From Tritrichomonas foetus (taxonomy: Eukaryota; Parabasalia; Tritrichomonadida; Tritrichomonadidae), in NCBI GenBank assembly GCA_001839685.1, contig MLAK01001010.1, forward strand, positions 8,175-39,537: a DNA stretch of 31,363 nt, written 5' to 3'. Position numbers and translations under genes: made by a program. The notes under the pieces were generated by a model, which saw nothing but the letters and a program-made list of their open reading frames with translations, did not search any database and was not told the DNA's origin. Below are positions 1 to 10,478 of this stretch, piece by piece; positions within the stretch are counted from its first letter, which is position 1; the number at the start of each line of letters is the position of its first letter.

Positions 1-721
1 TTTTTTATCCAAATTTTCAATAAATATATGCATATATGATGTTAATAGATGCATTAAGTCATTTTCGTTTAATTTTGAAAAAGTCGAAATTGCGAATTTA
101 ATTTACGATTCCAGAAAAAAAAATTTACGAGACTGTGTTAATTTAATCTTCACAATAAACTAAATTATTTATATAAATATTAAACAATAAATTTAAATTG
201 ATCTTTAGATATTCATGTTTTATTTATTACAACGATCATAATTCTTTCAATTACAAACCAGATATATTATCAAAAAGCTGAATGTTTTCACTTCGAAACC
301 GACGTTTTCACTCAAATCCGGCGCTACTATATTTTGATGTTTTCAGAGAAAGTGATCGTTATATTTATAAATTTGTATTAATATTATATGCAATTAATTT
401 TTTTCATTGATTAAATAGATAGCACTTCACAAAATTTGTGACATCAATTGATTGTAGTCAAATAAATGATTTTGCAATAATTCCATCGAAAATACTGAGC
501 ATAGAATTATATATCTATAACATTATATTCGGTTTTTCATGCTTAAAAGTACCCACGAACCAATCGATTTCACTAATTTGAAAAAATTGTCATTATCGTG
601 AAATCTACATTGAATTGCGATGGTTACAATTATCATTCATCTTGTCAACATATATATTTTACAATTTTCTTTCTAAAATGAAGAATTGGTGAGAAAAATG
701 CATTTTTTCAATGTAAATCGA

Positions 722-741
722 AAGGTCAAACAAAGGTCAAA
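722..741 (+). promoter_or_regulatory. Tandem AAGGTCAAA motif pair
   Basis: Two exact copies of AAGGTCAAA start 11 bp apart, about one helical turn, and lie about 336 bp upstream of the next ATG. Similar pairs occur at 10459-10478 and, on the other strand, at 26442-26462, each a few hundred bases upstream of a gene in the same orientation. A regulatory role is inferred only from this recurrence. Confidence 0.35.
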
Positions 742-1058
742 AGTGAGAAATATCGAATGACTTTGATTAAATGTGTCTCTTTTGGGTAACATTGCCATGA
801 AAGATGTTTGATAAACATAGAATATGAACCAGACATAATACAACATAAGTAGGAATTTAAATCTAATTAAGGTTTTAAAAAAATCGATCAGACAACCCTT
901 TCAAAGAGGAGTTCTTCACGCAAAAATCTGGACGATTTTTTTGGTGATGTCATCAAAAAAGCTGATCAAAGTATTGAAAATTGTTTGAAATTATCAAAAA
1001 GTTTGGTCAATTGTTAGAAAAAGTTGGTTGATCTTCAGAATTTGAATTTATTTTTGCA

Positions 1059-1063
1059 TCATT
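1059..1063 (+). promoter_or_regulatory. Initiator-like element (TCATT)
   Basis: TCATT fits the trichomonad Initiator consensus TCA(+1)Y(T/A). The predicted transcription start at 1061 would leave a 16-nt 5' UTR, within the very short range normal for trichomonad genes. The surrounding TCATTTTGGG resembles TCATTTTTGG before the gene at 26589. Confidence 0.5.
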
Positions 1064-1076
1064 TTGGGATAAAAAA

Positions 1077-4000
1077 ATGGATTTCTATCATAAGTATGTT
1101 TTATGTATTTTCCCCGACCACACAGCACGTCCCATCCGAATTGAAGACGATTGCACGATTGATTTAAACCTATTTTGCGAACGATATCGACAAACAAGTT
1201 ACGATTTATTTTATATTTCACCTTCCCTTATTCAGGTTTTGCCTGACCAGGGGATTATCTCGCTTCCAGAAGAATGCACGATCAATGTTCCCGATTTCAG
1301 GCTCCAATTCCTGCCAAAAGATACTCCAAATTATATTCTCAGAATTTACCCTTACACAAAAATGGGGGTCGATCTTTCGCCATGGAATTTAATTTTCGAC
1401 ATAGAAAGCGACACTTCACTGAATGATTTAGGAAAAATATTCAAAAATACATATTGCGTAAATGCCGATTCTTTCACTTTTGAATTTGAACCAGAGATTG
1501 ACTTTCCTTTATCTGAGCCCATCGCAGATAACAGATTAATTTTGAATCACGTAAAAGTATTGATGTATGTTGATATTCAGAAAAAAGCAGCCGATCAAGC
1601 AAAAAGACGATCAAAAATTCTTGAAGAAATTTATATGACTGAAGAAAGTTATGTTAGTGATTTACAAAAAGTTTGTTCTTCATTCAATGAACCGTTTTTT
1701 AGAGATTTGAATATCGACCTTGATGTTTATGGACGAACGTTTAAATCTATTAATGAAATTGTTCCAGTTCATGAAAAATTCTGTTTGTCTTTACAAAGTG
1801 TTGGCTATGCGCCTGAATCATCAATTGGAAAGGTTTTTTTAGAAAACTATTCATTATTTAAAGTCGCTTCACCGCACATTAGTAATTTTGCATCGGCTAA
1901 TGAAGAAATTACAGAATTAATAAGGACTAATAAATCTTTCGCTACTGAAGCTATGAAAATTTGCCAAGCCCAATTTGATGGAAAAAGTATTGAAAGTCTT
2001 TTAGTCACACCTGTCCAACGTTTACCACGATATCCACTTTTACTACGCGATTTAAGCAAGGCGACACCAGAGTGCCATTGGGACCATATAAATGTGGCAC
2101 GTGCTTTAGAAGATATTCAAGAATTAGTTAGAAAAATGGATGATAAAAAACGTGAACAAGATGAATTAAATATGGTTACAAATATTCAAAGAAAAATCGG
2201 CGTTTCTCATCCAATTATGAAAAGTGGAAGACGTGGATTATCAGTTATTGAAAATGTAAAGATAAATGATAGTATTAAAGGTTCAGTTTATTTATTCAAT
2301 GACTTAATACTCATTCATAAGCATAATCCACCAACTTTCATAGAAATTCAACTCGAAGATGCACGAGTTACTCATGCTGACAATAACAAACTTGTTATCG
2401 ATTATCGATTCATTATACCTGATTCAGAAGAAACTATGAAGTTTTATGAACGATTTGCTATCGCTAAGCGTGAACGAATTCTTTCAATGTGTACTTATGG
2501 TAATGCTTTAGCATGGAAAACTGTTGAAGCTGAAAGTCCACCGAATTTATCATCACCAGCAATGGCTTATGCAAATAATTCGATTTATTTATTTGGTGGT
2601 CGATTGGATGATGGATCATGCTCGAATGAAATGTGGATGTACCATGGTTGCCGATGGACATTGTTAGAAACCACCAATACACCATCTCCACGTTTTGGTT
2701 GTACTATGAATACTTTCTTCGATAATACAAAACTGGTTGTTTTTGGAGGCCAAAGTGCTGATAGATGTTTCGGCGGGCAAAATAGTGATCGTTGTTTTGG
2801 AGATTTACTTGTTTTCGATACAGAAACATTATGCTGGTCACAAATTGATGCAATGGATTCACCACCACCACGAGCAGGTCATGCAAGTGCAGCAACTGAA
2901 AGGCAACTATGGTTATTTGGTGGACGTGGTCCAAATCATAAATATTATAATGATTTGTATGCTTTTGACTTCGATACTAATCAATGGTGTCATATAAATG
3001 TTGAAGAAACATCAGCACCTCCACCAAGGGCACTTCATTCGGCTTTCTGGACAATTGATGATGAGGGAAATACTTACTTTTCAATTTATGGAGGTGCTAC
3101 TGGAAATGTTGCATTTGATGATATTTGGTGCTTTTCGTATGATGACGCAGCATGGTTCCAATTAGAGACGAGTGGTGAAAATCCAGGCAAAAGATATGCT
3201 CATACTTCCGTTGTACTTGGATCTTCATTATATGTGATTGGTGGAACAAACATTAAAGGCCAATCTTTAGAACCTTATAAATTGAATATGGAAACCATTC
3301 CGTTTACTTGGTCAAAGCTTCCTCAATGTGATGAACCAGAATATTTCTCATTTGGTGCAATTGCACTAATTCCAGATTTTGGACTTGCTTTGTATTGTAA
3401 AACCAAAGGATTTTGTAAAATTAGGCTTTGTTATCTAAATGATTCGGCTAGCGGCGAAATTATAGAAACAATTACATCAGATAGTGGTGGAATTTCAACA
3501 CCAATTTATAATACAAAGACAAAAATGGTAACAGCAGCAATTGGACAATCAAACACATATGATTTTACTTTGGATTTCGATAAAAAGAGTTTTGAATCAG
3601 TTTGTACAATTAAAAATGGTCGACCATTTTGGAGAAAAATCAGTGTTCTTGATATGGATGGAAATTCATCTCTGTGTATGTCGAATAACCGATTTATTTT
3701 AAATGAAAATGATTTTAATAATGTTGTCTTTAATCAAAATGGAAGATTATCAACAAGTTTGCCAAATAATGAAATGGATTCAGTTGACCCAAATAAAAGT
3801 CAATTTAAAGATGTATTTGGTAGGACGAAGAGTGTAAAAATAGATAATTCAATCACAAATTCGATTGATCATTATGACAGTACCAGCGAAACTAATAGTA
3901 ATGATGGTTTAACCCCAAGTTCTTTTCGGTCATCTGAATTTATCACTCCGCCAAATTCATCATCAAATTTAAGTGTAGGATCAATCAAAGATCAAAATTT

Positions 4001-4760
4001 ATCAAAAGATTCTAAATCAAAGAACAAAAAGAAATTTTCAATACTTAAAAAGGAAGAAAAGCATAAAAATGAAAAAGATGCTGGTCAATCAAAATCTTCA
4101 AAATCCAGTAAAGGTAGTTTCTTTAATAAACTAAAGAAGAATAAAAAGAGTAAAAGCACAAGTAAGGCTGATGCTGCTTCAATAATGAAAAATCAACATA
4201 ACGAAGATTCCGACAATAAAAACAGTCGTGCTTTAAGTGCCGACGATGAACATGATTTAATCGATGATCTTGTACAAAGTGTGAGTCAATCTCTCCAAGA
4301 ATCTCATCAAGACTCTGGTTTTCAACCAACAACTCAAGAAAATCCATTTCCACCACCTGTCCCCCGCTACTCTACAAATAATTTATCAACAAAGTTAAGC
4401 GCTAGTTCAAAGAAAAATATGAATTCGAGATCTTTCCAAAAAATTGACATAAATGCAGCCCAAAGAGGTGAATCAATTCATAAAAGCGTTTTTAGAGGTT
4501 CTGGTGAATTCCTTTTTGATGACGATAATGACATGCCAACTCAAACTCAAAATAACATGCCAGGCAGAAGAGCCAGTACAAAAGATCAATTATTTGTTCT
4601 TTGGGATGACCTTCAGCAGCCCACCTCATTATCAATGCCAGAGAATTCTACCGTGAATGATTTAATTGATATTGATTTTACTGTTCCATCTTCAAATGCC
4701 ACAAACAATGGACCAAATATACAATCTAATCAAACTTCATCAAATAATCTTTTTGTTTAA
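1077..4760 (+). CDS. RhoGEF (DH-PH) protein with Kelch repeats
   Basis: The 1227-residue product is probably a guanine-nucleotide exchange factor for Rho/Rac-type GTPases, which control actin. An N-terminal region of unknown fold (about 1-170) is followed by a DH domain (about 175-355) containing ILEEIYMTEESYVSDLQ and the late helix TPVQRLPRYPLLL, which is the conserved CR3 of DH domains. A PH-like segment follows (about 365-470; GSVYLFNDLILIHK). Five to six Kelch blades (about 500-775) show paired glycines (LFGGR, VFGGQ, LFGGR, YGGA, VIGGT) and following tryptophans. The tail of about 450 residues is low-complexity, with a Lys/Ser-rich basic stretch (about 970-1030) and a Pro patch (PFPPPVPR). 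The ATG sits 16 nt after an Initiator. The stop reads TAAA. Domain calls are strong; the GTPase partner is unknown. Confidence 0.88.
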   Translation: MDFYHKYVLCIFPDHTARPIRIEDDCTIDLNLFCERYRQTSYDLFYISPSLIQVLPDQGIISLPEECTINVPDFRLQFLPKDTPNYILRIYPYTKMGVDLSPWNLIFDIESDTSLNDLGKIFKNTYCVNADSFTFEFEPEIDFPLSEPIADNRLILNHVKVLMYVDIQKKAADQAKRRSKILEEIYMTEESYVSDLQKVCSSFNEPFFRDLNIDLDVYGRTFKSINEIVPVHEKFCLSLQSVGYAPESSIGKVFLENYSLFKVASPHISNFASANEEITELIRTNKSFATEAMKICQAQFDGKSIESLLVTPVQRLPRYPLLLRDLSKATPECHWDHINVARALEDIQELVRKMDDKKREQDELNMVTNIQRKIGVSHPIMKSGRRGLSVIENVKINDSIKGSVYLFNDLILIHKHNPPTFIEIQLEDARVTHADNNKLVIDYRFIIPDSEETMKFYERFAIAKRERILSMCTYGNALAWKTVEAESPPNLSSPAMAYANNSIYLFGGRLDDGSCSNEMWMYHGCRWTLLETTNTPSPRFGCTMNTFFDNTKLVVFGGQSADRCFGGQNSDRCFGDLLVFDTETLCWSQIDAMDSPPPRAGHASAATERQLWLFGGRGPNHKYYNDLYAFDFDTNQWCHINVEETSAPPPRALHSAFWTIDDEGNTYFSIYGGATGNVAFDDIWCFSYDDAAWFQLETSGENPGKRYAHTSVVLGSSLYVIGGTNIKGQSLEPYKLNMETIPFTWSKLPQCDEPEYFSFGAIALIPDFGLALYCKTKGFCKIRLCYLNDSASGEIIETITSDSGGISTPIYNTKTKMVTAAIGQSNTYDFTLDFDKKSFESVCTIKNGRPFWRKISVLDMDGNSSLCMSNNRFILNENDFNNVVFNQNGRLSTSLPNNEMDSVDPNKSQFKDVFGRTKSVKIDNSITNSIDHYDSTSETNSNDGLTPSSFRSSEFITPPNSSSNLSVGSIKDQNLSKDSKSKNKKKFSILKKEEKHKNEKDAGQSKSSKSSKGSFFNKLKKNKKSKSTSKADAASIMKNQHNEDSDNKNSRALSADDEHDLIDDLVQSVSQSLQESHQDSGFQPTTQENPFPPPVPRYSTNNLSTKLSASSKKNMNSRSFQKIDINAAQRGESIHKSVFRGSGEFLFDDDNDMPTQTQNNMPGRRASTKDQLFVLWDDLQQPTSLSMPENSTVNDLIDIDFTVPSSNATNNGPNIQSNQTSSNNLFV

Positions 4761-5165
4761 AGAATACACTACTATAAATCATGATTTTAATCTTTCAATC
4801 ACAACATTATGTTTTATATTATATAAATTTAATGGCTAAAGAAAAAGTAATTACTATCCTTTTTTATTTATTTATTTTTGAAATCTTCATGATGTAATCT
4901 GATAACAGATAAGAATTAGAGAATCCAAATTTACCAATATCAATATCATGGAATGTAACCATTCTCATGTATTGAAATCGAGTGGAAATTAAACAATGTT
5001 GGCAGAAGAGAAGATATTTTGGTAAAATGAAAATTTCAATAAACTATTGAAATTTTTGTTAGTGTCAATCAAATGAATTCAAAGAATTGATTGGAAATAA
5101 GTATACAAAAAGCTTGATGATGATCATTGTTGATTCAATTATTGAATGATTTTTCAATTGTTTTC

Positions 5166-7400
5166 ATGAGTCGGAAGAGAAAACATGTTTCCAGAGGGAT
5201 TATATCGGTGGATGGCAATGAATTTGGAACACTGGGAAGATCAAGCGATGGATTTTTTGGGAAGACCATTGAAGGCCTCCCATCGAATAAATCCTGTATT
5301 TCTATTGGAAGCAGCCACTGCGTTGTTCTTAGTAAAAATGGGTCGGTTTATGGATGGGGAAGTAACCGAAATCAGCAATTAGGCTTTAGCTTGGAAACAC
5401 TCGAAGTTAGAGTTCCAACAAAAATAAACGGTCTCCCACCAATCATTGATATAAAATGTGGTGATTATTTCACACTTTTTTTAACAGAGAATCACAAAGT
5501 CCTGATATCATCAGATTACAATACTGATCATTTTGATGAAATAGAAATAGGAGAACCAGTAATTGGTCTCTTTGGGTTTGTCGATCCTTGGATTATCTCA
5601 GAAAGTGGATGCGTTTTTTGGTATGATTACAAAGGGGAAAAACAGTTACAGAAATTTGGTCCTTTCGGCTTTCGTGCTCCTAAGCAAGTTCTATCTATAT
5701 TTTCAACAGTTATCCTAGTCAATTGTCAAGGTGAAGCATACGGAATGTCAATGAAGAATTTTCGAAAAAGTTTTAATTACACTGATGATGTGCACTTTCT
5801 GTGTAAGAATGATAGTTTTGAAAAGATCGAAAGTCTTCGAGGTGAAAAGATTAAAAAAATTGCCGGATATGGTGAAAATTTACTAGTTTTAACAGAAGAT
5901 AAGCATGTTTTTGTGTGGGGTTTGAATAAAAATGGTGAACTTGGGCTTGGTGATAAGTTTCCTCGATTTGATGAGTTTGTTAGATCATCAATCGTAAGCA
6001 AAGTAGATATTATTGATATTGACATTGGAAACGATCATTCTATTTTTGTTGATTCTTCTAATTGTCCTTGGGGATTTGGTGATCGCGAAAATGGAAAAAC
6101 ATTGCTTGGAAATTTGAAAGGACCAAGAGTGGTAAATTGTCATGATGCTATTGCAGTTCATTGTGGCAACAATTTTTCAATTGTAGAAACCGGAAAATCA
6201 CCTTTACCACAAGCAGGAACTCTTCACTTGAATTCAGAATTTTTAGATTTCAAGGAAAATCAAACTTTAAGAGAAGAAAACTTTCGGCTAAAAACTCAAT
6301 TCTCTTCTAATGAAGCAAGATTGAATTTTTTGGAGAATGAACTTTCTAAATCTTTGAGTCAAATTAAGTCTCTCGAAGTTGAAAATGAAACTTTAAAAAA
6401 TGATTTAAAAGAAACTATAAGCAATAAAGATTTGGAAATAAATAAATTGAATCAACAAATTGACATTTTGAAACAGAAATTGATAAATCAGAATTCTGAA
6501 GCAAATCAAAATAATAATTCTAATATATTAAGTGAAACCAAAATTCTTTCGCAATCGGAAATCGAAAGCTATCAGAAAATTAAAAAGATCGGAAATGGTG
6601 CTTCTTCAAAAGTAATCAAAGTTGTACGTGAAGAATCTTACGCACTAAAAATATTAAAAATTACTCCTTTAAACAATAATGCAGAAAATAGCAGCGGAGA
6701 TAATGACAATAATAGTGAAAATGACAATGAAGATGAAGATGAAGAAACTCATCAAAAAGAAAATTTTCGGAAGATGAAATATTTTATGAATGAATATGAA
6801 ATTATGAGCAAAATTGTACATCCAAACATAATTAAAACATATGGAATTTGTTATGGCGATGATCAAAATCCACCATCAATTATTCTAGAATATTGTCCTT
6901 ATAATTTGAGTAATTCAATTAAAAAATTGAAACATGATGAAATTGAGCGAATTATTTTTGGAATTGTTGAAGGAATGATTCATATTCATCAATGTGGAAT
7001 AATTCACCGTGATTTAAAGCCTGAAAATATTCTTCTCGATTCTAATAAGCATGTCAAAATCAGTGACTTTGGAATATCTACCATTTCTTCTGATACTACT
7101 CACACAAAAGGTGTTGGGACACTTGCTTATATGTCACCCGAACAACTAAATGAGGATGAACATTACACAAATAAAATTGATGTTTATTCTTTTGGCATTC
7201 TACTTTATTTCATATTGACAAATGGAACAACACCAAAATTGTCGATTGCAGGTATTGCTCGAGGTGACAAAATTGTGATTCCTTCTTCAATTCCAAGTTT
7301 TTATCAAATATTAATTGAAAAATGTTTATCATTTGATCCAGATCAGAGACCTAGTTTTGTTGACATTCGTAAATCAATTTTATCAGGAAAAATAATGTAA
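5166..7400 (+). CDS. RCC1-repeat, coiled-coil, Ser/Thr protein kinase
   Basis: The 744-residue protein starts at the first ATG (MSRKRK); the frame is open for 39 nt upstream but without an ATG. Residues about 10-345 are RCC1-type propeller repeats (VYGWGSNRNQQLG, VFVWGLNKNGELGLGD). Residues about 360-445 form a coiled coil rich in Leu, Glu and Lys. Residues about 468-744 are a kinase domain with a Gly loop (GNGASSKV), VAIK-type lysine (YALKIL), HRDLKPEN, DFG and YMSPEQ. All catalytic residues are present, so it should be active. An acidic Asn/Asp/Glu-rich insert lies between the lysine strand and helix C. NEK8/NEK9 carry the same two domains in the opposite order (kinase first), so this is not a plain NEK orthologue. 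The stop is followed by A (TAAA). Confidence 0.9.
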   Translation: MSRKRKHVSRGIISVDGNEFGTLGRSSDGFFGKTIEGLPSNKSCISIGSSHCVVLSKNGSVYGWGSNRNQQLGFSLETLEVRVPTKINGLPPIIDIKCGDYFTLFLTENHKVLISSDYNTDHFDEIEIGEPVIGLFGFVDPWIISESGCVFWYDYKGEKQLQKFGPFGFRAPKQVLSIFSTVILVNCQGEAYGMSMKNFRKSFNYTDDVHFLCKNDSFEKIESLRGEKIKKIAGYGENLLVLTEDKHVFVWGLNKNGELGLGDKFPRFDEFVRSSIVSKVDIIDIDIGNDHSIFVDSSNCPWGFGDRENGKTLLGNLKGPRVVNCHDAIAVHCGNNFSIVETGKSPLPQAGTLHLNSEFLDFKENQTLREENFRLKTQFSSNEARLNFLENELSKSLSQIKSLEVENETLKNDLKETISNKDLEINKLNQQIDILKQKLINQNSEANQNNNSNILSETKILSQSEIESYQKIKKIGNGASSKVIKVVREESYALKILKITPLNNNAENSSGDNDNNSENDNEDEDEETHQKENFRKMKYFMNEYEIMSKIVHPNIIKTYGICYGDDQNPPSIILEYCPYNLSNSIKKLKHDEIERIIFGIVEGMIHIHQCGIIHRDLKPENILLDSNKHVKISDFGISTISSDTTHTKGVGTLAYMSPEQLNEDEHYTNKIDVYSFGILLYFILTNGTTPKLSIAGIARGDKIVIPSSIPSFYQILIEKCLSFDPDQRPSFVDIRKSILSGKIM

Positions 7401-8940
7401 ATAAAATTGTAATTGAATAATAAATTTTCTAGTCTTATTGTATACTGCATAACCATAACAAATTTTTCAAATTCTTTTGTTGAAGGTAAATGAATCTTTA
7501 GCTGTTGCGAAGTTAAAAACACTTCAATAAGACGGAAACAACATAACTTGTCAATAGCATTCGTAAAGCTCTAAATATTGAAATGTAATTGTTTCCAATA
7601 CTCCTCTATCACCAATCGCGAAATTAACGATAAAGTGGTTTCAGAAATATGACTTTGATTATATCTTTGTCTTTGCATTCTGATATTTATTCTCTAATCT
7701 ACCTAATCTATCATTACCCTTAACAGATATTCTTTTACCATTCATTTATGATTAGATTAAAATTTTAGTTAAATCATTATCACTCATTCATCATTTCATT
7801 TTCGTACATCACTCACTTCTATTATTCATTCTATAATAAATCCATCATGTTTGCAACAATTCTTATCAACCCCTTCATCACTTCTATCACCCATTCATTA
7901 ATCACTACAATCAGCCTCTTCATCACCCTCTATAATTCCATATGCTTTCATCATATGTTCTGTCACCACTTCATCTCATGCATTCAATCATAAATCATGC
8001 ATTTGATCAACAAATCTCAGCAGCCATCTATGATGCAACAATATTTGAGTTAATATCAATGAAATAATCAACTATTAATGATACAAGCCGTTACTTATAC
8101 TTCTACATTACGATCAAACTTGAAAAAAGATTTTCGAAAGGCGATTTCATGCTTATTTAGAAAATTAAATTGTATTTCAAATTAATTCTAAAGGCTTTTC
8201 GGACAAGTGGTTCTTTCCTCAATGAAATTTATAAATTTTACTTGGTAAATATTTCAATTGATATACAAAATTGTAAGATTATTGGAATGATCAATCGGTT
8301 TATTCAAAATTGTGAGTAAATTTTTATGCAATTCAATAGAGGAAATATTCTATTCAATAATGTGAGGATTAATATTATTTTGCAGATTAGACTTTGATGC
8401 ATACAATTCCTTCTCCTGTTATCTTGTTCTATTTAGTAATATTTACCATTTTCATTTTCACCTGGAAGCCAGTGATGTTATTTGGACCTCAGTTCAATAG
8501 CAACTTTTTGATAAGAGCATTTTTAAATTCAATTTCTTTTTTTTGTTTTACATTTCTTTTATCCCAGACACTGTATTATTTTTCATGAATATTAATGGTG
8601 TTATTTAATATATATCTAAACTATAAAATGAAAACATTCTAAAATAGCAAAATATACAAACAAAAAAGGGAGAGAATGTACGATAAAAAAAATACAAATA
8701 GTTTGTAGATTTCGAAAGATCCGATGCTCATTCAAATAAGAACACAAACTATCAATTATTGTATACTTGTACGGCAATATATTGAAATAAATTGATATGT
8801 TATTGAAAGTATTGGTAGATCATTGAAAATTGGTTTTGTTTTCTCTTAAAAATTCTGTCATTTCCTCAATAATTACATTGTGTTCTCTCAAAATAAAAAA
8901 ACGTGCTATCGAAATAAAATAGCCCATTTTTATTTTTGGA
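7401..8940. other. 1.5-kb intergenic region, partly pyrimidine-rich
   Basis: I see no convincing gene here. From about 7690 to 8000 the + strand is strikingly rich in TCATT, CATCAC and CTTC words, a degenerate pyrimidine-biased tract without a clean period. A 63-codon hydrophobic frame starts at an ATG at 8397 (to 8588). It has no Initiator or similarity that I recognise, so I leave it uncalled. Confidence 0.5.
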
Positions 8941-9489
8941 ATGTTTAACAACAAGATCGATTTCCCTCAAACAAATGTTGACTATGCCAAGCTCATTGAG
9001 AGCTTCAGAGCCCACGACAAATCAAATGCCGGAATTCTAAATCGCGCTCAATACAAAAAATTGCTGAAAGATATGAAACTTTATCGCGCTGAAGATTTCG
9101 CAACTATTACTTACAACGGCGTGAAAGATCCATCAAAACCGGGAATTACCTTCGATATGGCAAGAATTATTTGTGAGGCTTCTGCCCCAAATCAAAGCAA
9201 AAAATCAAAATTGAATTCTCTTATCTACTTCAGAGGCGTTGATGACGACCAAGACGGAAAAATTAACAGCGACCAGTTTACGAAAATAGCAGCGCTGGTC
9301 GACAAACAGCTCAGCAAGAGTGAAATCGCAAATATATTTAATAGTTGCATGCCCGACGAAGATCAAAAGGTATCATACTCGAATGTGGCACGGAAATTGT
9401 TTGGACTTCTCGTTTGGGGCGAAGAAGATCCATATTCAATGAAGCTATCAAATTATTCTCCAGTTTCGCAAGCTTGCTTGCTGATTTAA
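8941..9489 (+). CDS. EF-hand calcium-binding protein with C-terminal CaaX box
   Basis: The 182-residue protein is of the calmodulin/calcineurin-B size class. One canonical loop is clear, DDDQDGKINSDQ (about residues 101-112), with Asp at positions 1, 3 and 5, Gly at 6 and Ile at 8. Position 12 is Gln instead of the usual Glu, which should weaken Ca2+ affinity. Degenerate hands lie around residues 20-45 (FRAHDKSNAGILNRAQYKKL) and 135-155 (PDEDQKVSYSNV). The last four residues are CLLI, a good CaaX prenylation signal, and with Ile last geranylgeranylation is plausible. This suggests a membrane-tethered calcium sensor. Its 5' end is relatively GC-rich compared with flanking DNA. The stop is TAAA. 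The partner is unknown. Confidence 0.85.
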   Translation: MFNNKIDFPQTNVDYAKLIESFRAHDKSNAGILNRAQYKKLLKDMKLYRAEDFATITYNGVKDPSKPGITFDMARIICEASAPNQSKKSKLNSLIYFRGVDDDQDGKINSDQFTKIAALVDKQLSKSEIANIFNSCMPDEDQKVSYSNVARKLFGLLVWGEEDPYSMKLSNYSPVSQACLLI

Positions 9490-9922
9490 ATTTCAAAACA
9501 AAAGTTAAATATAAAGCTATAATTTCCACCGCTGCATTATGACCACATTATGTGATAATGATTACGAATATGAATGGTCAATTTTAAGGTGAATTTAGAA
9601 TTTCGGGTATACATCAACTTTTGGTCGTCATTCAGAGGTCAAATATACATTAGAAATATCATGAATTACTTTAATTCTATAGATTTGTGAAAAACTTTTT
9701 CAGGTTATAAAATATTTTTATAAAATATTTTATATGAATAAAAACCTAACGATGAACTTTTTTTTTATTTTTATTTTTTCCTCCTTCCAAATTGTATATG
9801 AGTGTGGTGCTCCAGGCTGACATGGAAAACCAGAAATGATCCAGTAATGTTATTCCAGTTATAATCATGAGAAAACCAAATTGATTTTCATCTTTTTTAA
9901 TCTTTGCTGATAGAAAGTGAAA

Positions 9923-9993
9923 CCAGTATTACCGTGAACACTTTTCGTCAATTTGGCTGTTTATTTGACCTTAACTGTTCACGGTCAAACTGG
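9923..9993. repeat. Inverted repeat with 18-bp arms
   Basis: Arm 1 (9923-9940) reads CCAGTATTACCGTGAACA; arm 2 (9976-9993) reads TGTTCACGGTCAAACTGG. Reverse-complementing arm 2 gives a match at 16 of 18 positions, around a 35-nt loop. Pieces of the same sequence (TTTGACCTTA followed by GTTCACG, then GTCG/GACTAA-like) recur at about 26454-26506, which suggests a dispersed element. Confidence 0.6.
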
Positions 9994-10458
9994 TCGAACT
10001 AATATTACACTCCCATCGATTAATCCATTAATTCATTAATAAGGCTTGATAAGAGCAGTGAAATCACCTAGTCTCACTCACTCCACTGGCAAGACAAGCT
10101 GTGGACGACTGGACAATGATTTGCACAAATTGACATTAAATAGTTATATTTTTTTGACAGATATCAATCTCATTGAAATTGCTAATCATGCTAATATTGT
10201 CATTCAATAATTAAATAGTTTATATTTGATTGAATTTGATGTTACGTCTGGCAACTTTTTGTATTCGAAAAATAATTTACTCTATTCACCTTCATGATTT
10301 TGCTTGCTTTATCGGTCCAAAAAGTCCAGACAAAGATAGTTAAAATTCTAACTAACCTTATCCATTAATGTCGGGTACCTACACTGATTTATCCGTTTTT
10401 TTAACATATTATTGCACTTGATTTATCAGCAGATATATTATTTGTAAATGTGAAGTGA

Positions 10459-10478
10459 AAGGTCAAATAAAGGCCAAA
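10459..10478 (+). promoter_or_regulatory. Tandem AAGGTCAAA-type motif pair
   Basis: AAGGTCAAA and AAGGCCAAA start 11 bp apart, about 310 bp upstream of the MATE start codon. The flanks GAAAGGTCAAAYAAAGGYC and AAAAGT match the pair at 722-741 closely. The function is inferred from recurrence only. Confidence 0.35.

Larger units (their letters stand above)
1..1076. other. Intergenic region upstream of the RhoGEF-Kelch gene
   Basis: This stretch is AT-rich with stops in all frames, and I see no gene or RNA gene in it. It holds a tandem pair of AAGGTCAAA motifs (722-730 and 733-741) and an Initiator-like TCATT just before the next gene; both are listed separately. An imperfect direct repeat around 285-325 (two copies beginning GTTTTCACT) is probably of no consequence. 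Confidence 0.6.

Noticed and set aside
8397..8588. 63-codon hydrophobic open frame on the plus strand
   Set aside because: It has an ATG but no Initiator, no similarity I recognise and lies in AT-rich spacer where such frames arise by chance.
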